Positions 53,614-61,787 of a DNA stretch of 64,000 bases are shown here, piece by piece. Numbering within the stretch: position 1 is the first letter of the stretch; each line of letters opens with the position of its first letter. Origin of the DNA: CAYZJR01 sp964503045 (lineage in GTDB: Bacteria; Cyanobacteriota; Vampirovibrionia; Obscuribacterales; Obscuribacteraceae); the NCBI GenBank assembly GCA_964503045.1, contig CAZCZI010000034.1, positions 10,053 to 74,052 of the forward strand, given 5' to 3'. The notes beneath the pieces were generated by a model. It had not been told where the DNA came from, did no database searches, and was given only the letters and a program-made list of their open reading frames with translations. The position numbers were made by a program, and so were the translations under genes.

Positions 53614-54633
53614 CTATCGATTGCTCCGGTGAAAGGCACCTTGCATTGCGACGATGATGAAGCATGCAAGAAATCCAAGCGCCGGATAGAAGAACAACTC
53701 TTCGCGCGAAACGCGCTCGACCAGCTCAAACTCGCTTTGACGTCGAGCCAGGCTCGCGTCTTTCGGTTCGGTTACGCGTTGGTATGCACCGCCTGTTGCT
53801 TCTGCAAGTTGATTGAGCAGTTGCTCGTTTAGGGCAGTGCGAATGGTTTGACCGTTCTCCTGGTAGAAGCGACCGGACGCGAGCTTCTGGTCTTCCTTTG
53901 ACAGCTCGGACATCGGAATCTGCGCTGGTGTGGTTTGACCAACCCCGAAGACGACAAGCTCAATCGACCTTTCGTGCAATCCTTTCACGATCGCCTCGAG
54001 TTTCGTGTCGTCATCTACTCCGCCATCGCTCAAGAGCACAATCATCTTCTTGTGCGTCTTTCCGCTGTCGACGTCGAAGTACTGGAAGGCCAGATCAAAT
54101 GCTTTGCCCATAGCGCTTCCGTCTCCAGACGCGTTAGACACGCTGAAAGCATTTTCTGCAAGCCAGGCGATGGCCTTGTGCTCGTAGGTTAGAAACACCC
54201 TGGGCGTCGCCCTGCCTGCGTAGGTGATGATGCCTACTTGGTTGCCGCCGAGAGCCGGAAGCAGCTCATCTTTGATGGCGGCTGTTGCAGTGGCTATACG
54301 GGTTTTGCCTTGGCAATCCGCTGCCGCCATGCTTCGACTTAAGTCGAGCAAGACGACACAGTCGACTGTTCCTGCAGGAAATTGCTGCCGTGCATGCGGA
54401 CTGTACGGACGCGACAGTGCCACCACCGCCAGTGCAAAGCCCACTGCCGTAAGAGCGCCTTTGATGGCGATCGAACGCTTGCTCATGGGCTTAGTGTGAC
54501 AGTGGACGAGGTGCTGGTCGCCCCAGCGCCTAACCAGCTGCCAGTGCCGCTTCCAGGCGCAGTATGCCAGTGCCGGTCCCAATAGCAGTGCCAGGGGAAC
54601 CAGCCACAGAAGCTGTGGATACATGAAACTCAT
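53614..54633 (-). CDS. VWA-domain membrane protein (MxaL/BatB-like)
   Basis: 339 residues. Two N-terminal hydrophobic segments (about 5-25 and 60-75), a von Willebrand A domain (about 85-290) with MIDAS residues D-L-S-R-S in VVLLDLSRSM and a later LSDGGVDDD, and a C-terminal membrane helix (FYPALGFLACFIIVAM). VWA proteins bind metal-dependent partners. GGAG eight bases before the ATG; spacing to its neighbours is 11 and 27 bases, so one operon. Confidence 0.92.
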   Translation of the reverse strand: MSFMYPQLLWLVPLALLLGPALAYCAWKRHWQLVRRWGDQHLVHCHTKPMSKRSIAIKGALTAVGFALAVVALSRPYSPHARQQFPAGTVDCVVLLDLSRSMAAADCQGKTRIATATAAIKDELLPALGGNQVGIITYAGRATPRVFLTYEHKAIAWLAENAFSVSNASGDGSAMGKAFDLAFQYFDVDSGKTHKKMIVLLSDGGVDDDTKLEAIVKGLHERSIELVVFGVGQTTPAQIPMSELSKEDQKLASGRFYQENGQTIRTALNEQLLNQLAEATGGAYQRVTEPKDASLARRQSEFELVERVSREELFFYPALGFLACFIIVAMQGAFHRSNR

Positions 54634-54644
54634 GATTGGTTCTC

Positions 54645-55280
54645 CTAGATGCGCTTACCGACACCACCTGCGCCCTTGCCTGCACCGCCTGACTTTTTGG
54701 CGTCTTGAAGGAGTTCGAGGTTGTAGGTGGAGATGATGTTGTTTGGGTTTAAGGTCAAGCTCAACTCGTACGCTGCGATGGCTTGTTCGGTCTTATCGCG
54801 ATTGGCAAGGCAGTTGCCGATGAGCAACTGCAGGTGGCTTGCGAAGTGCCGATCGCCTGGCTGAATGACGCCGTTTGCGTCGGTCATTGCTACGAACGCC
54901 TTGTCGAAATAACTGCGCGCGCCCTCGAAGTCGTAGTCGAGATAGCGCTTCCAGCCTTCGTTGAACATGGCCAATTCGCGCTTTCCGCAGCTCCAATCGA
55001 AGACTTTGTTTGAGCCTTCGACGAAACGCTCGGCGACTAGCTCATCGATTGTCGGCTTCGCCACCAACGGGCCGAGCGAGTCGTCGTCAGATTGCCCTGA
55101 ATTCTGGGACTTGGGCTGAGCCGCTGCTTGGAAGTCACCTTCCAGCATGGGAAGCGTGTAGTCGACGAAGCGCACCATGCCGACGTAAAGAGTGAAGACA
55201 GATGCGACAAGCAGCACTGTCGCGAACTTGCGCTTATGACTTGCGACCAGCTGAATCGCTGATTTGATCAGTGTGTTCAT
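54645..55280 (-). CDS. MxaK/BatC-like TPR membrane protein
   Basis: 211 residues. An N-terminal membrane helix (about 18-36), a disordered acidic linker (SQNSGQSDDDSLG), then two or three TPR-like helical pairs (LDYDFEGARSYFDKAF, DKTEQAIAAYELSLTLNPNN) and a Gly-rich tail. It sits between two VWA genes, the position of MxaK in mxaCKL clusters, and TPR protein BatC is the Bat equivalent. I chose the ATG at 55280 (GGTAAAGGAG upstream) rather than the longer frame at 55490, which overlaps the next gene. Confidence 0.82.
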   Translation of the reverse strand: MNTLIKSAIQLVASHKRKFATVLLVASVFTLYVGMVRFVDYTLPMLEGDFQAAAQPKSQNSGQSDDDSLGPLVAKPTIDELVAERFVEGSNKVFDWSCGKRELAMFNEGWKRYLDYDFEGARSYFDKAFVAMTDANGVIQPGDRHFASHLQLLIGNCLANRDKTEQAIAAYELSLTLNPNNIISTYNLELLQDAKKSGGAGKGAGGVGKRI

Positions 55281-55290
55281 GGTTTCTCCT

Positions 55291-56322
55291 TTACCGGCCC
55301 AGAAGCGTTGCTTCAAGCGCCAACCAAATAATGGCGGCGATAAGAGCAAGCGAAAGCGGGTAATAGAACAGCTCTTCAGCTGTGAGAGCGGCATTCTGAG
55401 CAACAGGCGATGACTCGATAGCATCGATCGTGTCGAAGCATCTCGTGAGACCATCAGCGGTTTCCACTCGAAACACGCCACCGCCGACACGTTCGGCGAG
55501 CCTGATGATGTCGACGTCTTGATTGGCGAGTGTTTCGCCGACGCCCACGACGTAGAGTTTCATGCCGGCATCGCGAATGACGCGCTCCAGGCGTGCCATC
55601 ACATCCGGTGTCATATTGTCTTCGCCGTCGGTGATAAGAATCAGTACGCGACTGGCAGAAGTGCCGTACTGCTTGAAGTGCTGAGCGGCGAGATCAATCG
55701 GACCTGGATCGACCGTGCCGAAATTGGTGCCGTTTCCGAGCCCCATCGGACCTGTTCCCTTTGGCACAAAAGTGCCGTGACGGCGGATTTGCTTGAGGTC
55801 GCGATCGAGCGGCCAGCAAAGCGTCGGGCGCTTGTCGAAAGCGATGATTCCGACTGAATCACCGTTGCCGGCGGCTTCTCGGCGAGCGGCAAATGCTATT
55901 AATGCCGCCATTGCCGCGTCGATGCGGCGAATCTCTTGCTTTTGTCCGCTGTCGCCGCCGCGCTCTTCAAGCGCCGTTTGCAGCGGGTCTTGGTTGCGAA
56001 TTGCAGGCAAGTTGCCTTCGAACTTCCTGCCCATTGAAGCAGACCAGTCGAAAGCGACGATCATGTCTCGTCCTTTGACCATCTGCTGTGTCTCGCTGGT
56101 TTTTTGGATCTGAGGGCGTGCCAGTGCTGCGCACGCCAGAGTCATGGTTGCCAGCAAAAGACCGCGCAGAATCCAGGCGATCCAGCTGTGCTCGGTAATA
56201 CCGTCGAGCATGCTCATCTTGGGATGCCGCGCGACTCCTTGCCTTAATCTGAGGCGATGCACCAAAAGTAGTGGCACCGCGATGAGGGCTGGCGCGAGCA
56301 GCCACCAGGGTTGAGCAAACAT
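55291..56322 (-). CDS. VWA-domain membrane protein (MxaC/BatA-like), first gene of operon
   Basis: 343 residues. N-terminal membrane segments (about 6-25 and 48-68), a VWA domain with MIDAS D-W-S-A-S in VAFDWSASMG and ITDGEDN, and a C-terminal helix (LFYYPLSLALIAAIIWLALEA). AGGGGG eight bases before the ATG. No MoxR ATPase or DUF58 gene, normally next to such genes, is present in the window. It leads a four-gene set VWA-TPR-VWA-MxaA-like, transcribed to the left. Confidence 0.93.
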   Translation of the reverse strand: MFAQPWWLLAPALIAVPLLLVHRLRLRQGVARHPKMSMLDGITEHSWIAWILRGLLLATMTLACAALARPQIQKTSETQQMVKGRDMIVAFDWSASMGRKFEGNLPAIRNQDPLQTALEERGGDSGQKQEIRRIDAAMAALIAFAARREAAGNGDSVGIIAFDKRPTLCWPLDRDLKQIRRHGTFVPKGTGPMGLGNGTNFGTVDPGPIDLAAQHFKQYGTSASRVLILITDGEDNMTPDVMARLERVIRDAGMKLYVVGVGETLANQDVDIIRLAERVGGGVFRVETADGLTRCFDTIDAIESSPVAQNAALTAEELFYYPLSLALIAAIIWLALEATLLGR

Positions 56323-56660
56323 GTTACTGCCCCCTAACTGACTGAATGTCGTTGTGGTAATGAAAAGACTGTGAGAATTAGAGAAACGGCTTGCTGATAG
56401 TCAATCTCCAAAAGAGAAAACGAAATGAGAACTACAGACACCGTATGCTTAGTCTGGTTGTGAGTCAAGAAAGTTGGTAAAGCACTCAGTTAGCGCTGAA
56501 AGCTCATGTGGCAACAGTTTTTCTGCCTTTGTAAATACTCAATCAAGACTCGAAACAGAACTTGATGAAACACATGTCAGGCGTCGTTGCCTAGTTTGAC
56601 TGGCATTACCGATATTGCCGGGTATCAAAAGCGGTGGAGATCGAACTTGATTGGAAGCTT
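56323..56660. other. Intergenic region upstream of the VWA cluster
   Basis: About 340 AT-richer bases. It should hold the operon promoter; I cannot name the boxes. No gene supported. Confidence 0.35.
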
Positions 56661-56900
56661 CTATCTTATCGGTTTGGGCGTCTCTATCGTTTCCACTGTT
56701 GTCGTTCCATATGCGCCCCACAAGCCGGCCTGCAGCTTTTTGCCGCGCTTCAGTTTGTATTCGTGGAGGCGCTCCATCCACTCACTTCCATGAACGGCGT
56801 AGACAAACAGGATGAAGGAGCCGACAACCAAGAACAGAAAGATCATTGCGTAGGACCATGCTTCGAAGAATGGAACCAGCATGTAAATGAAAATAGGCAT
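56661..56900 (-). CDS. Small membrane protein, 79 residues
   Basis: One strong membrane helix (about 14-36, SYAMIFLFLVVGSFILFVYAV), followed by an amphipathic segment (GSEWMERLHEYKLKRGKKLQ) and a Thr-rich tail. No clear ribosome binding site before the ATG; support comes from composition alone. Function unknown. Confidence 0.5.
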   Translation of the reverse strand: MPIFIYMLVPFFEAWSYAMIFLFLVVGSFILFVYAVHGSEWMERLHEYKLKRGKKLQAGLWGAYGTTTVETIETPKPIR

Positions 56901-57111
56901 TTGTGTAAGCTCGCTTGGGACGCAGAGTGTTTTATGAACCGGGCTTCCCTTGACTCACGCCGTTTGCTTGGTTGCAATTTGAGCCGATGGCGACATTGTG
57001 CGCCTTTCCGGTTCAAATGCAATGGGGATTTCACGATTGTAACGATATGTAATAGTAGATTGGCGATTAAAACGAAATGAGCATGGCTACTGGGTTTTCT
57101 TGGCTGCAGTC

Positions 57112-57155
57112 GGCCGGGTCGTGTTTGGTTCAACATGAACCAATCCGACCCGGCC
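57112..57155 (-). terminator. Strong GC-rich terminator after the NAD synthetase-like gene
   Basis: GGCCGGGTCG (57112-57121) pairs with CGACCCGGCC (57146-57155), and TTGGTTCA (57125-57132) with TGAACCAA (57136-57143) inside: 18 pairs with a small internal mismatch, 19 bases past the stop. Confidence 0.88.
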
Positions 57156-57173
57156 CTTGCAATTGAAGTAGCC

Positions 57174-57830
57174 TTAGACTCTCGGACCGCGCTTGGGCAG
57201 CTGAGTCCGGAAGCTGTTAGCCTGAAAGACGTGCTCGAGGTAGAGTCGCCGTGGCTCGTCCAGTGCCAGTGCACTTGCGTCCAGCTCGCCCAGCTTCACT
57301 CTGAGAAAACGGTCGATATCCTCAAGAGGAATCTCCGCCATCTCGACAGGTCGGCCACAGTCGGGGTCGGCTTTGCGGCTTGACTCGGTGACTTCAGAAG
57401 GAACGCCAATGATGTCGGCCAGTTCCATCACCTCACCCTTCCACATTCCGGCCACTGGCAGAAATGTCGCCAGTCTGCTTGCCATGCTGAAGGTGCCCAT
57501 CACGTCTTCGGTGCGGTTGCGAGAGCCAACCAGCCAGCGATTCTCCTTGCGGCCAAGCGCGAGGAACTCCGTCCAACGCGCAGCTTCCTTGTCGTCGGCG
57601 GTCGGCGACGGAATGGTTATCACCTTTGCGACTGACTCGAACCACGAACGGCAGCGCAAGGAATTGACATCGCCGGCGTAGACGCCCACGGTTTTTTCGG
57701 GATACGCCTGATTGCACAGCCAGAAGACGAGGGCGCTGTCGCTGCCACCACTGATGGGGACAAGCAGGCCCTTCGCCGCGGCTGCCTCATTGCGAATCCA
57801 GTCGATCAACGATGTAAGACGCTTGTCCAT
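57174..57830 (-). CDS. NAD synthetase-like ATP pyrophosphatase (short NadE-type)
   Basis: 218 residues. The PP-loop SGGSDSA (27-33), the GSRNRTEDVMGTF segment (equivalent to the GTSNKSE-GYFT loop) and LPVAGMWKGEVMELADIIGVP are typical of ammonia-dependent NAD synthetase, which amidates deamido-NAD with ATP. Length is below the usual 245-275, with a shortened C-terminus. It could make NAD or adenylate a related carboxylate. Strong AGGAGG nine bases before the ATG at 57830; two bases separate it from the upstream SDR stop, so they are co-translated. GC-rich codons. Confidence 0.8.
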   Translation of the reverse strand: MDKRLTSLIDWIRNEAAAAKGLLVPISGGSDSALVFWLCNQAYPEKTVGVYAGDVNSLRCRSWFESVAKVITIPSPTADDKEAARWTEFLALGRKENRWLVGSRNRTEDVMGTFSMASRLATFLPVAGMWKGEVMELADIIGVPSEVTESSRKADPDCGRPVEMAEIPLEDIDRFLRVKLGELDASALALDEPRRLYLEHVFQANSFRTQLPKRGPRV

Positions 57831-57832
57831 GT

Positions 57833-58648
57833 TCAAGCACCTCCTGTGATAACGAGAGCCGTGCCGGACTGCGAAAACATCGCGCCCGATAAGACCGTCG
57901 CGACAACATCGGCCACCTCGGAGGCGGGGATGATGCGCTTCTGTCCGCTCTTCTCGAGAATGAGGGCGATGGCCTCGCCTTCCGACATGTTGCGATGTTT
58001 CATGACACCGGCAATGGTGCGCTGTGTCATGTCGCTTTCAACGAAGCCTGGGCAGACGGGCACGACCGTGATGCCGTGCTTGGCGTACTCGAGCGCCAGG
58101 CTGCGCGCCATTCCAACCAGAGCGTGCTTGCTTGCGCAATACGCCGAGTCGTACTTGAAGCCCTCGAGCCCGGCAACGCTGCTTATGATGCAGATTGCAC
58201 CGGACTTGGCGGCAATCATCGAAGGCAGGCATGCTTGAACAAACCAAAACGTGCCGTGCACGTTGACGTCGAAAATCTCCCGCCACGTCTCTTTGCTGAA
58301 GGTTGTGGCGGCCCCGCCTTTGGCAATGCCTGCGTTGGCAACTAGGTTGCGCACAGTCCAGCCGTTAGCGGTTGCCTTTGCCACCGCCTGTGATGCGGTG
58401 TCGGGGTTGGAAACATCGCCCACCACGAAATCAGCACTGCCTCCGGCAGCGCGAATCTCATCCACGGTAGCGCGCAAGTCGCTTTCGGTGCGACCGACGA
58501 CGAGCACAGCGGTGGTTTTTGCCATCGTCAAGGCAATCGCCTTTCCGATGCCGCGGCCGCCGCCGGTGACTATGGTGGCAAGAGTGGGCGTCGACGCAGA
58601 AGTAGAACCCGCGCCGTCGCTGTCAACAATCGAAGTATTTGAAGACAT
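57833..58648 (-). CDS. Short-chain dehydrogenase/reductase
   Basis: 271 residues. TGGGRGIG (28-35, cofactor site), NAGIAKGG, Ser156/157, and catalytic Tyr170-Lys174 in YCASK. The first 22 residues are a Ser/Thr-rich tail. It oxidises or reduces an alcohol/ketone with NAD(P); the substrate is unknown, 3-ketoacyl-type reductases being closest in appearance. GGGAGG six bases before the ATG. Directly upstream of the NAD synthetase-like gene in the GC-rich island. Confidence 0.95.
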   Translation of the reverse strand: MSSNTSIVDSDGAGSTSASTPTLATIVTGGGRGIGKAIALTMAKTTAVLVVGRTESDLRATVDEIRAAGGSADFVVGDVSNPDTASQAVAKATANGWTVRNLVANAGIAKGGAATTFSKETWREIFDVNVHGTFWFVQACLPSMIAAKSGAICIISSVAGLEGFKYDSAYCASKHALVGMARSLALEYAKHGITVVPVCPGFVESDMTQRTIAGVMKHRNMSEGEAIALILEKSGQKRIIPASEVADVVATVLSGAMFSQSGTALVITGGA

Positions 58649-58702
58649 TCAAGCCTCCCAAGACATCAAAGTCTTGCTGAGTTGTTGTTGAGATGAGAGA
58701 GT

Positions 58703-58735
58703 GACAGCCCAGGAAGACGAGCTCCCTGGGCTGTC
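58703..58735 (-). terminator. Hairpin after the P-loop kinase gene
   Basis: GACAGCCCAGG pairs with CCTGGGCTGTC (11 bp, 58703-58713 with 58725-58735), between the kinase stop and the SDR start. Confidence 0.7.
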
Positions 58736-58758
58736 AGGTTGGTTTTGCGAAGATGCCT

Positions 58759-59430
58759 CTAGCTCTTCGTGGTGTCCGTCGCGGGGCTGGCCTTGGCACC
58801 GGCTTCCGGCTTGGGCCGGGGCTCGGGCTTGCGGTAGGGCTTCGCCGGGCGAATGCGGTGCACCAGGAAGTGCTCGTGGCTCTCCGTGGAGGGACGCAGC
58901 ACGACGAGCTTGCCCTCGTAGGGACGGGGGAAGCCGATCTCATACAGCATCTTGTGCATGTCGCGAATCACCTGCTCGGGAACCTGCCGCTTGCGCAGCT
59001 TGTTGCGCCGGATGCACTCCTCGAGCGGCACGTCCATGAGCAACACGACGAAGTCGGTGTAGCCCTTGTCGAACGCCCGCACGTAAGTGCCCTTGCGCTG
59101 GTCCACGGTGGTGTGGGTGTTGTCGGCGAGGATGATGGCGCCTGCGTCGCAGCCCTCTTCGAGCCGCTTGTAGAGAACGCCGGAGACCTCGCGGTAATCG
59201 CCCTGCACGGTCGCATCGCCGTACAGCTCCTCGCGAATGGAGTCGCGGTTGAGATACACGACGCCCTTCGCCTTGAGGCGGTCGGACAGCGTGCTCTTGC
59301 CGGAGGCGGGCAGACCGACCAGAAGGATCAGTCTGTGCGTGATGCCGTCGGTCAGCCATTCGACCAGGCGGTCTGCGTGAACTGCCGTGCCCGAGCGGAT
59401 GCCGGGACGGCGGGAATGAGCTTTGCTCAT
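58759..59430 (-). CDS. P-loop kinase of the polynucleotide kinase/zeta-toxin-like AAA_33 type
   Basis: 223 residues. Walker A GLPASGKST (39-47), then VVYLNRDSIREELYG and ILADNTHTTVDQRK, then a LID region (DVPLEECIRRNKLRKRQVPEQVI). This is the pattern of small polynucleotide or metabolite kinases. The last 40 residues are a Pro/Lys-rich basic tail (AKPYRKPEPRPKPEAGAK), which could bind nucleic acid. AAGGAG eleven bases before the ATG. It leads the SDR and NAD synthetase-like genes in the same direction. Confidence 0.87.
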   Translation of the reverse strand: MSKAHSRRPGIRSGTAVHADRLVEWLTDGITHRLILLVGLPASGKSTLSDRLKAKGVVYLNRDSIREELYGDATVQGDYREVSGVLYKRLEEGCDAGAIILADNTHTTVDQRKGTYVRAFDKGYTDFVVLLMDVPLEECIRRNKLRKRQVPEQVIRDMHKMLYEIGFPRPYEGKLVVLRPSTESHEHFLVHRIRPAKPYRKPEPRPKPEAGAKASPATDTTKS

Positions 59431-59453
59431 AACTCGATTGCTCCTTCTCTCGC

Positions 59454-59483
59454 GATTTGAACTGTCTAAAAGCGGCTCAAATC
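59454..59483 (-). promoter_or_regulatory. Hairpin in the kinase leader
   Basis: GATTTGA and TCAAATC form a 7-bp stem 24 bases before the kinase start. From 59484 to 59760 I see no gene, only AT-rich sequence likely to hold a promoter. Confidence 0.3.
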
Positions 59484-59760
59484 GGGGATCCTCTGCGGAA
59501 CCCTTACGAGGCGGAATTTCTGGCGGGAAAAAACTTTTGCCGGATTAAACAATGAGGGGAAAGAAACGGGAATCAGAAAAACTGTAGGTCTCAGCCATAG
59601 CCAAATACAAGCACTGGTCGGAGAGTATCTAAAGAGTGTAAAAAAACTAACTTGGCTAAGGTCAAAAGCTTATCGAAAAAGATGTAGACAGGCTCTCAAC
59701 TTTTGCTGATTTGCAATCAGTTCTTGAGCGCTGGAAATTATTCGCGCTAACCGCGCCAAT

Positions 59761-59794
59761 CGATCAATCAAGCGATCAATCAAGCAATCAATTA
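59761..59794. repeat. Short tandem repeat, 12 bp
   Basis: CGATCAATCAAG occurs twice in tandem (59761-59784), with a third degraded copy running into the stop codon of the next minus-strand gene. Confidence 0.8.
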
Positions 59795-60697
59795 GCTGAC
59801 CTGGAAGCCAAGAGCTTTCATAAGCTTGGTTATCCACTGCGATTCAATCTTCGCGACTCGCTCATTTGCTGCGTTCAGTTCCTTCTCAATGGCGAGAATG
59901 CGTTCATCCTTTGCGTCCAACAGCGCATCTTTACTCTCTACGAGCTGTTCTTTGTCTGTCAGCTTATCGTCGAGTTTATTCAACGCATCTTTCAATTCGC
60001 GATTTTCCTTTTCGACAATGAGGCTGCGAGCCGCCCTCGCTCGAAACTCGTTCAGTGCTTTTACGCGATCTTCCAAGTTCTCGACTTGATTTTCGAGAAA
60101 CCCGATTCGATACATCGCACCTTGCAGTCTCTCATGCGTAAACTCGAGGCCCTCCAACAGTTCCTGCAAAGTTCTTGCTGAAACAATCTGTCTGTTGAAA
60201 TAACCTTCGGCTGGTCTTGCGTTAATTGCAATCGGCTTGATTACTGGCGATATCGGTGGCAACAGCGGTCCGTTATTAGAGTGTTCGTGCGGCGGTGCCA
60301 TGTCTAGGTACTCCACCGCATCGGAGGCGGTGACGGAACAGTCGAAAGGCGACTCGTCGAAAAGCCCGGTTTCGTCTATTTCCGGTTCTGTCATTCGATG
60401 CACCTGCGGTTCTGCCGGCATCTCATCTTCAGCCGACTTTGTCCACTTATCTTGTCGTATCAACGATTGAACGCAGGCGCCGTCGATCAACCACATGCCT
60501 GTGACGCTTCCCTTGGTGGCACAAATGTTGCCTTGATCGATTTTTTCTTGCAACTCGCCGGGCGTGATTCCAAGCAGGTCGCAAGCCTCCGAGGCGCTGA
60601 GGATGCTTGAGATTGATGCCGCACCAGAGTGGTGAGACTGTGCTTGTTGGGATAGTGAACCGCCTTGTGACTCCTGATTCCCATGTCTGTCCAGCAT
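59792..60697 (-). CDS. DNA-binding-like HTH protein with long coiled coil
   Basis: 301 residues. Residues about 28-75 look like a MerR/excisionase-type helix-turn-helix (ILSASEACDLLGITPGELQEKI, followed by a WLIDG strand). A 95-residue linker is Pro/Asp-rich, and residues about 175-295 are a heptad-repeat coiled coil (LEFTHERLQGAMYRIGFLEN, then LEDRVKALNEF and onward, LDAKDERILAIEKELNAANER). It fits a DNA-tethered scaffold or filament protein, in the manner of chromosome or polar organisers. Family not recognised. Confidence 0.72.
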   Translation of the reverse strand: MLDRHGNQESQGGSLSQQAQSHHSGAASISSILSASEACDLLGITPGELQEKIDQGNICATKGSVTGMWLIDGACVQSLIRQDKWTKSAEDEMPAEPQVHRMTEPEIDETGLFDESPFDCSVTASDAVEYLDMAPPHEHSNNGPLLPPISPVIKPIAINARPAEGYFNRQIVSARTLQELLEGLEFTHERLQGAMYRIGFLENQVENLEDRVKALNEFRARAARSLIVEKENRELKDALNKLDDKLTDKEQLVESKDALLDAKDERILAIEKELNAANERVAKIESQWITKLMKALGFQVS

Positions 60698-60835
60698 TTC
60701 GCTAAGCGCCTCTCTAGTGGTCGATGACTCGATTTGTGCCAGTGCAATCGATGCAATTATGGAACGAACGGAAGATCATGTCCAGTCGATGACGGTGTTG
60801 TATATGGTGTCAATATCCAGTCGGATATGTTGAGC

Positions 60836-61534
60836 TCAATCGAGACGCAATCCAACGCTCTCGAGCATTTTGCGCCGTGATTCGACTTGCGCCTGCAAAA
60901 TGTCCGCTTGCCCTGATGTGACGCTTCGATATACCTTTTCGGCGCGCTCGAGACTGAACAAGAGCAAAGGCGAAAGAAAAGCTGCTGCGGGCGGCATTAC
61001 CGCTTCAGCTGCTACAACGGCGGCGACCGGCAGCGCACCAAGCACAACGTTTCCTATCATTGTGCTGGTTTGTGCCAATTTGAACCGACTCAGGTCGCTC
61101 TCATAAGCTGACTTTGATGAAACGATGTAACTCGTAGCCGCCAGATCTTTTTCTGAAATGCAGCGAAAATCACCATCGCCGCCGAATCTTTCGTGAAACC
61201 AACTGCGTCCTTTTTCTGTTCCAAACATCCGGATGTTTTCAGGGGCGTCGATGAATGTAGCCATATTTCCTATCGTTGCGAAATTTCTGCGCATGAACAG
61301 TGCAACTGTTTTTCCTTCGGTATCAGTGTTTGCGTTCGATGCATAGGCTTCTAGTTCTTCTGTCGAAATCCTTTCGTCATGATTGGTGTCGATCTTTGGA
61401 GCATGCTTGTTCATCGCTGCAACAAAGTGTTTTCCGTCTCTTAGTGACTCGTCCAGCAAGATTTCTGATGTGTTTTCTTGAAGGAGTTCGTTTGTTCTAT
61501 TGGTAAAGTTGCTATTGGCGTCGTCAAATTGCAT
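60836..61534 (-). CDS. EF-hand protein with C-terminal membrane segments
   Basis: 232 residues. One canonical calcium loop D-T-N-H-D-E-R-I-S-T-E-E (about 52-63) with flanking helices. A hydrophobic hairpin follows later (about 168-205: MIGNVVLGALPVAAVVAAEAVMPPAAAFLSPLLLF). A charged helix ends it. Calcium might control membrane association. Function unknown. AGGAGG six bases before the ATG at 61534 overrides the longer frame at 61684. Confidence 0.78.
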   Translation of the reverse strand: MQFDDANSNFTNRTNELLQENTSEILLDESLRDGKHFVAAMNKHAPKIDTNHDERISTEELEAYASNANTDTEGKTVALFMRRNFATIGNMATFIDAPENIRMFGTEKGRSWFHERFGGDGDFRCISEKDLAATSYIVSSKSAYESDLSRFKLAQTSTMIGNVVLGALPVAAVVAAEAVMPPAAAFLSPLLLFSLERAEKVYRSVTSGQADILQAQVESRRKMLESVGLRLD

Positions 61535-61787
61535 AGAAAGCCTCCTGTTCGCTTTCAGTCCTTGCATATTTGTCATCCGCCATGACGAGTCGAATCTATA
61601 CAGCGAACGGTTTTTTTGGACAGCAATCAATCGTTGTTGTACTATATGATAAAGTAATAAAAGTTGAAAAAGCAAATCATGCAACCCCGGGCGGGTTTAA
61701 CCCCGCTCGAGGTGCATGAATGCTTTATCGAAGCGTTACTTGGTCTTCTTCCCCTTCGACTTGGAAGTGCGAACTCGCCGGTGTCGC
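61535..61787. other. Spacer at the edge of the GC-rich LSDAT island
   Basis: About 250 bases. AT-rich near the EF-hand gene, turning abruptly GC-rich near 61680. A small GC hairpin (GCGGG-GTTAAA-CCCGC, around 61690-61706) may end the LSDAT transcript. Confidence 0.4.
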
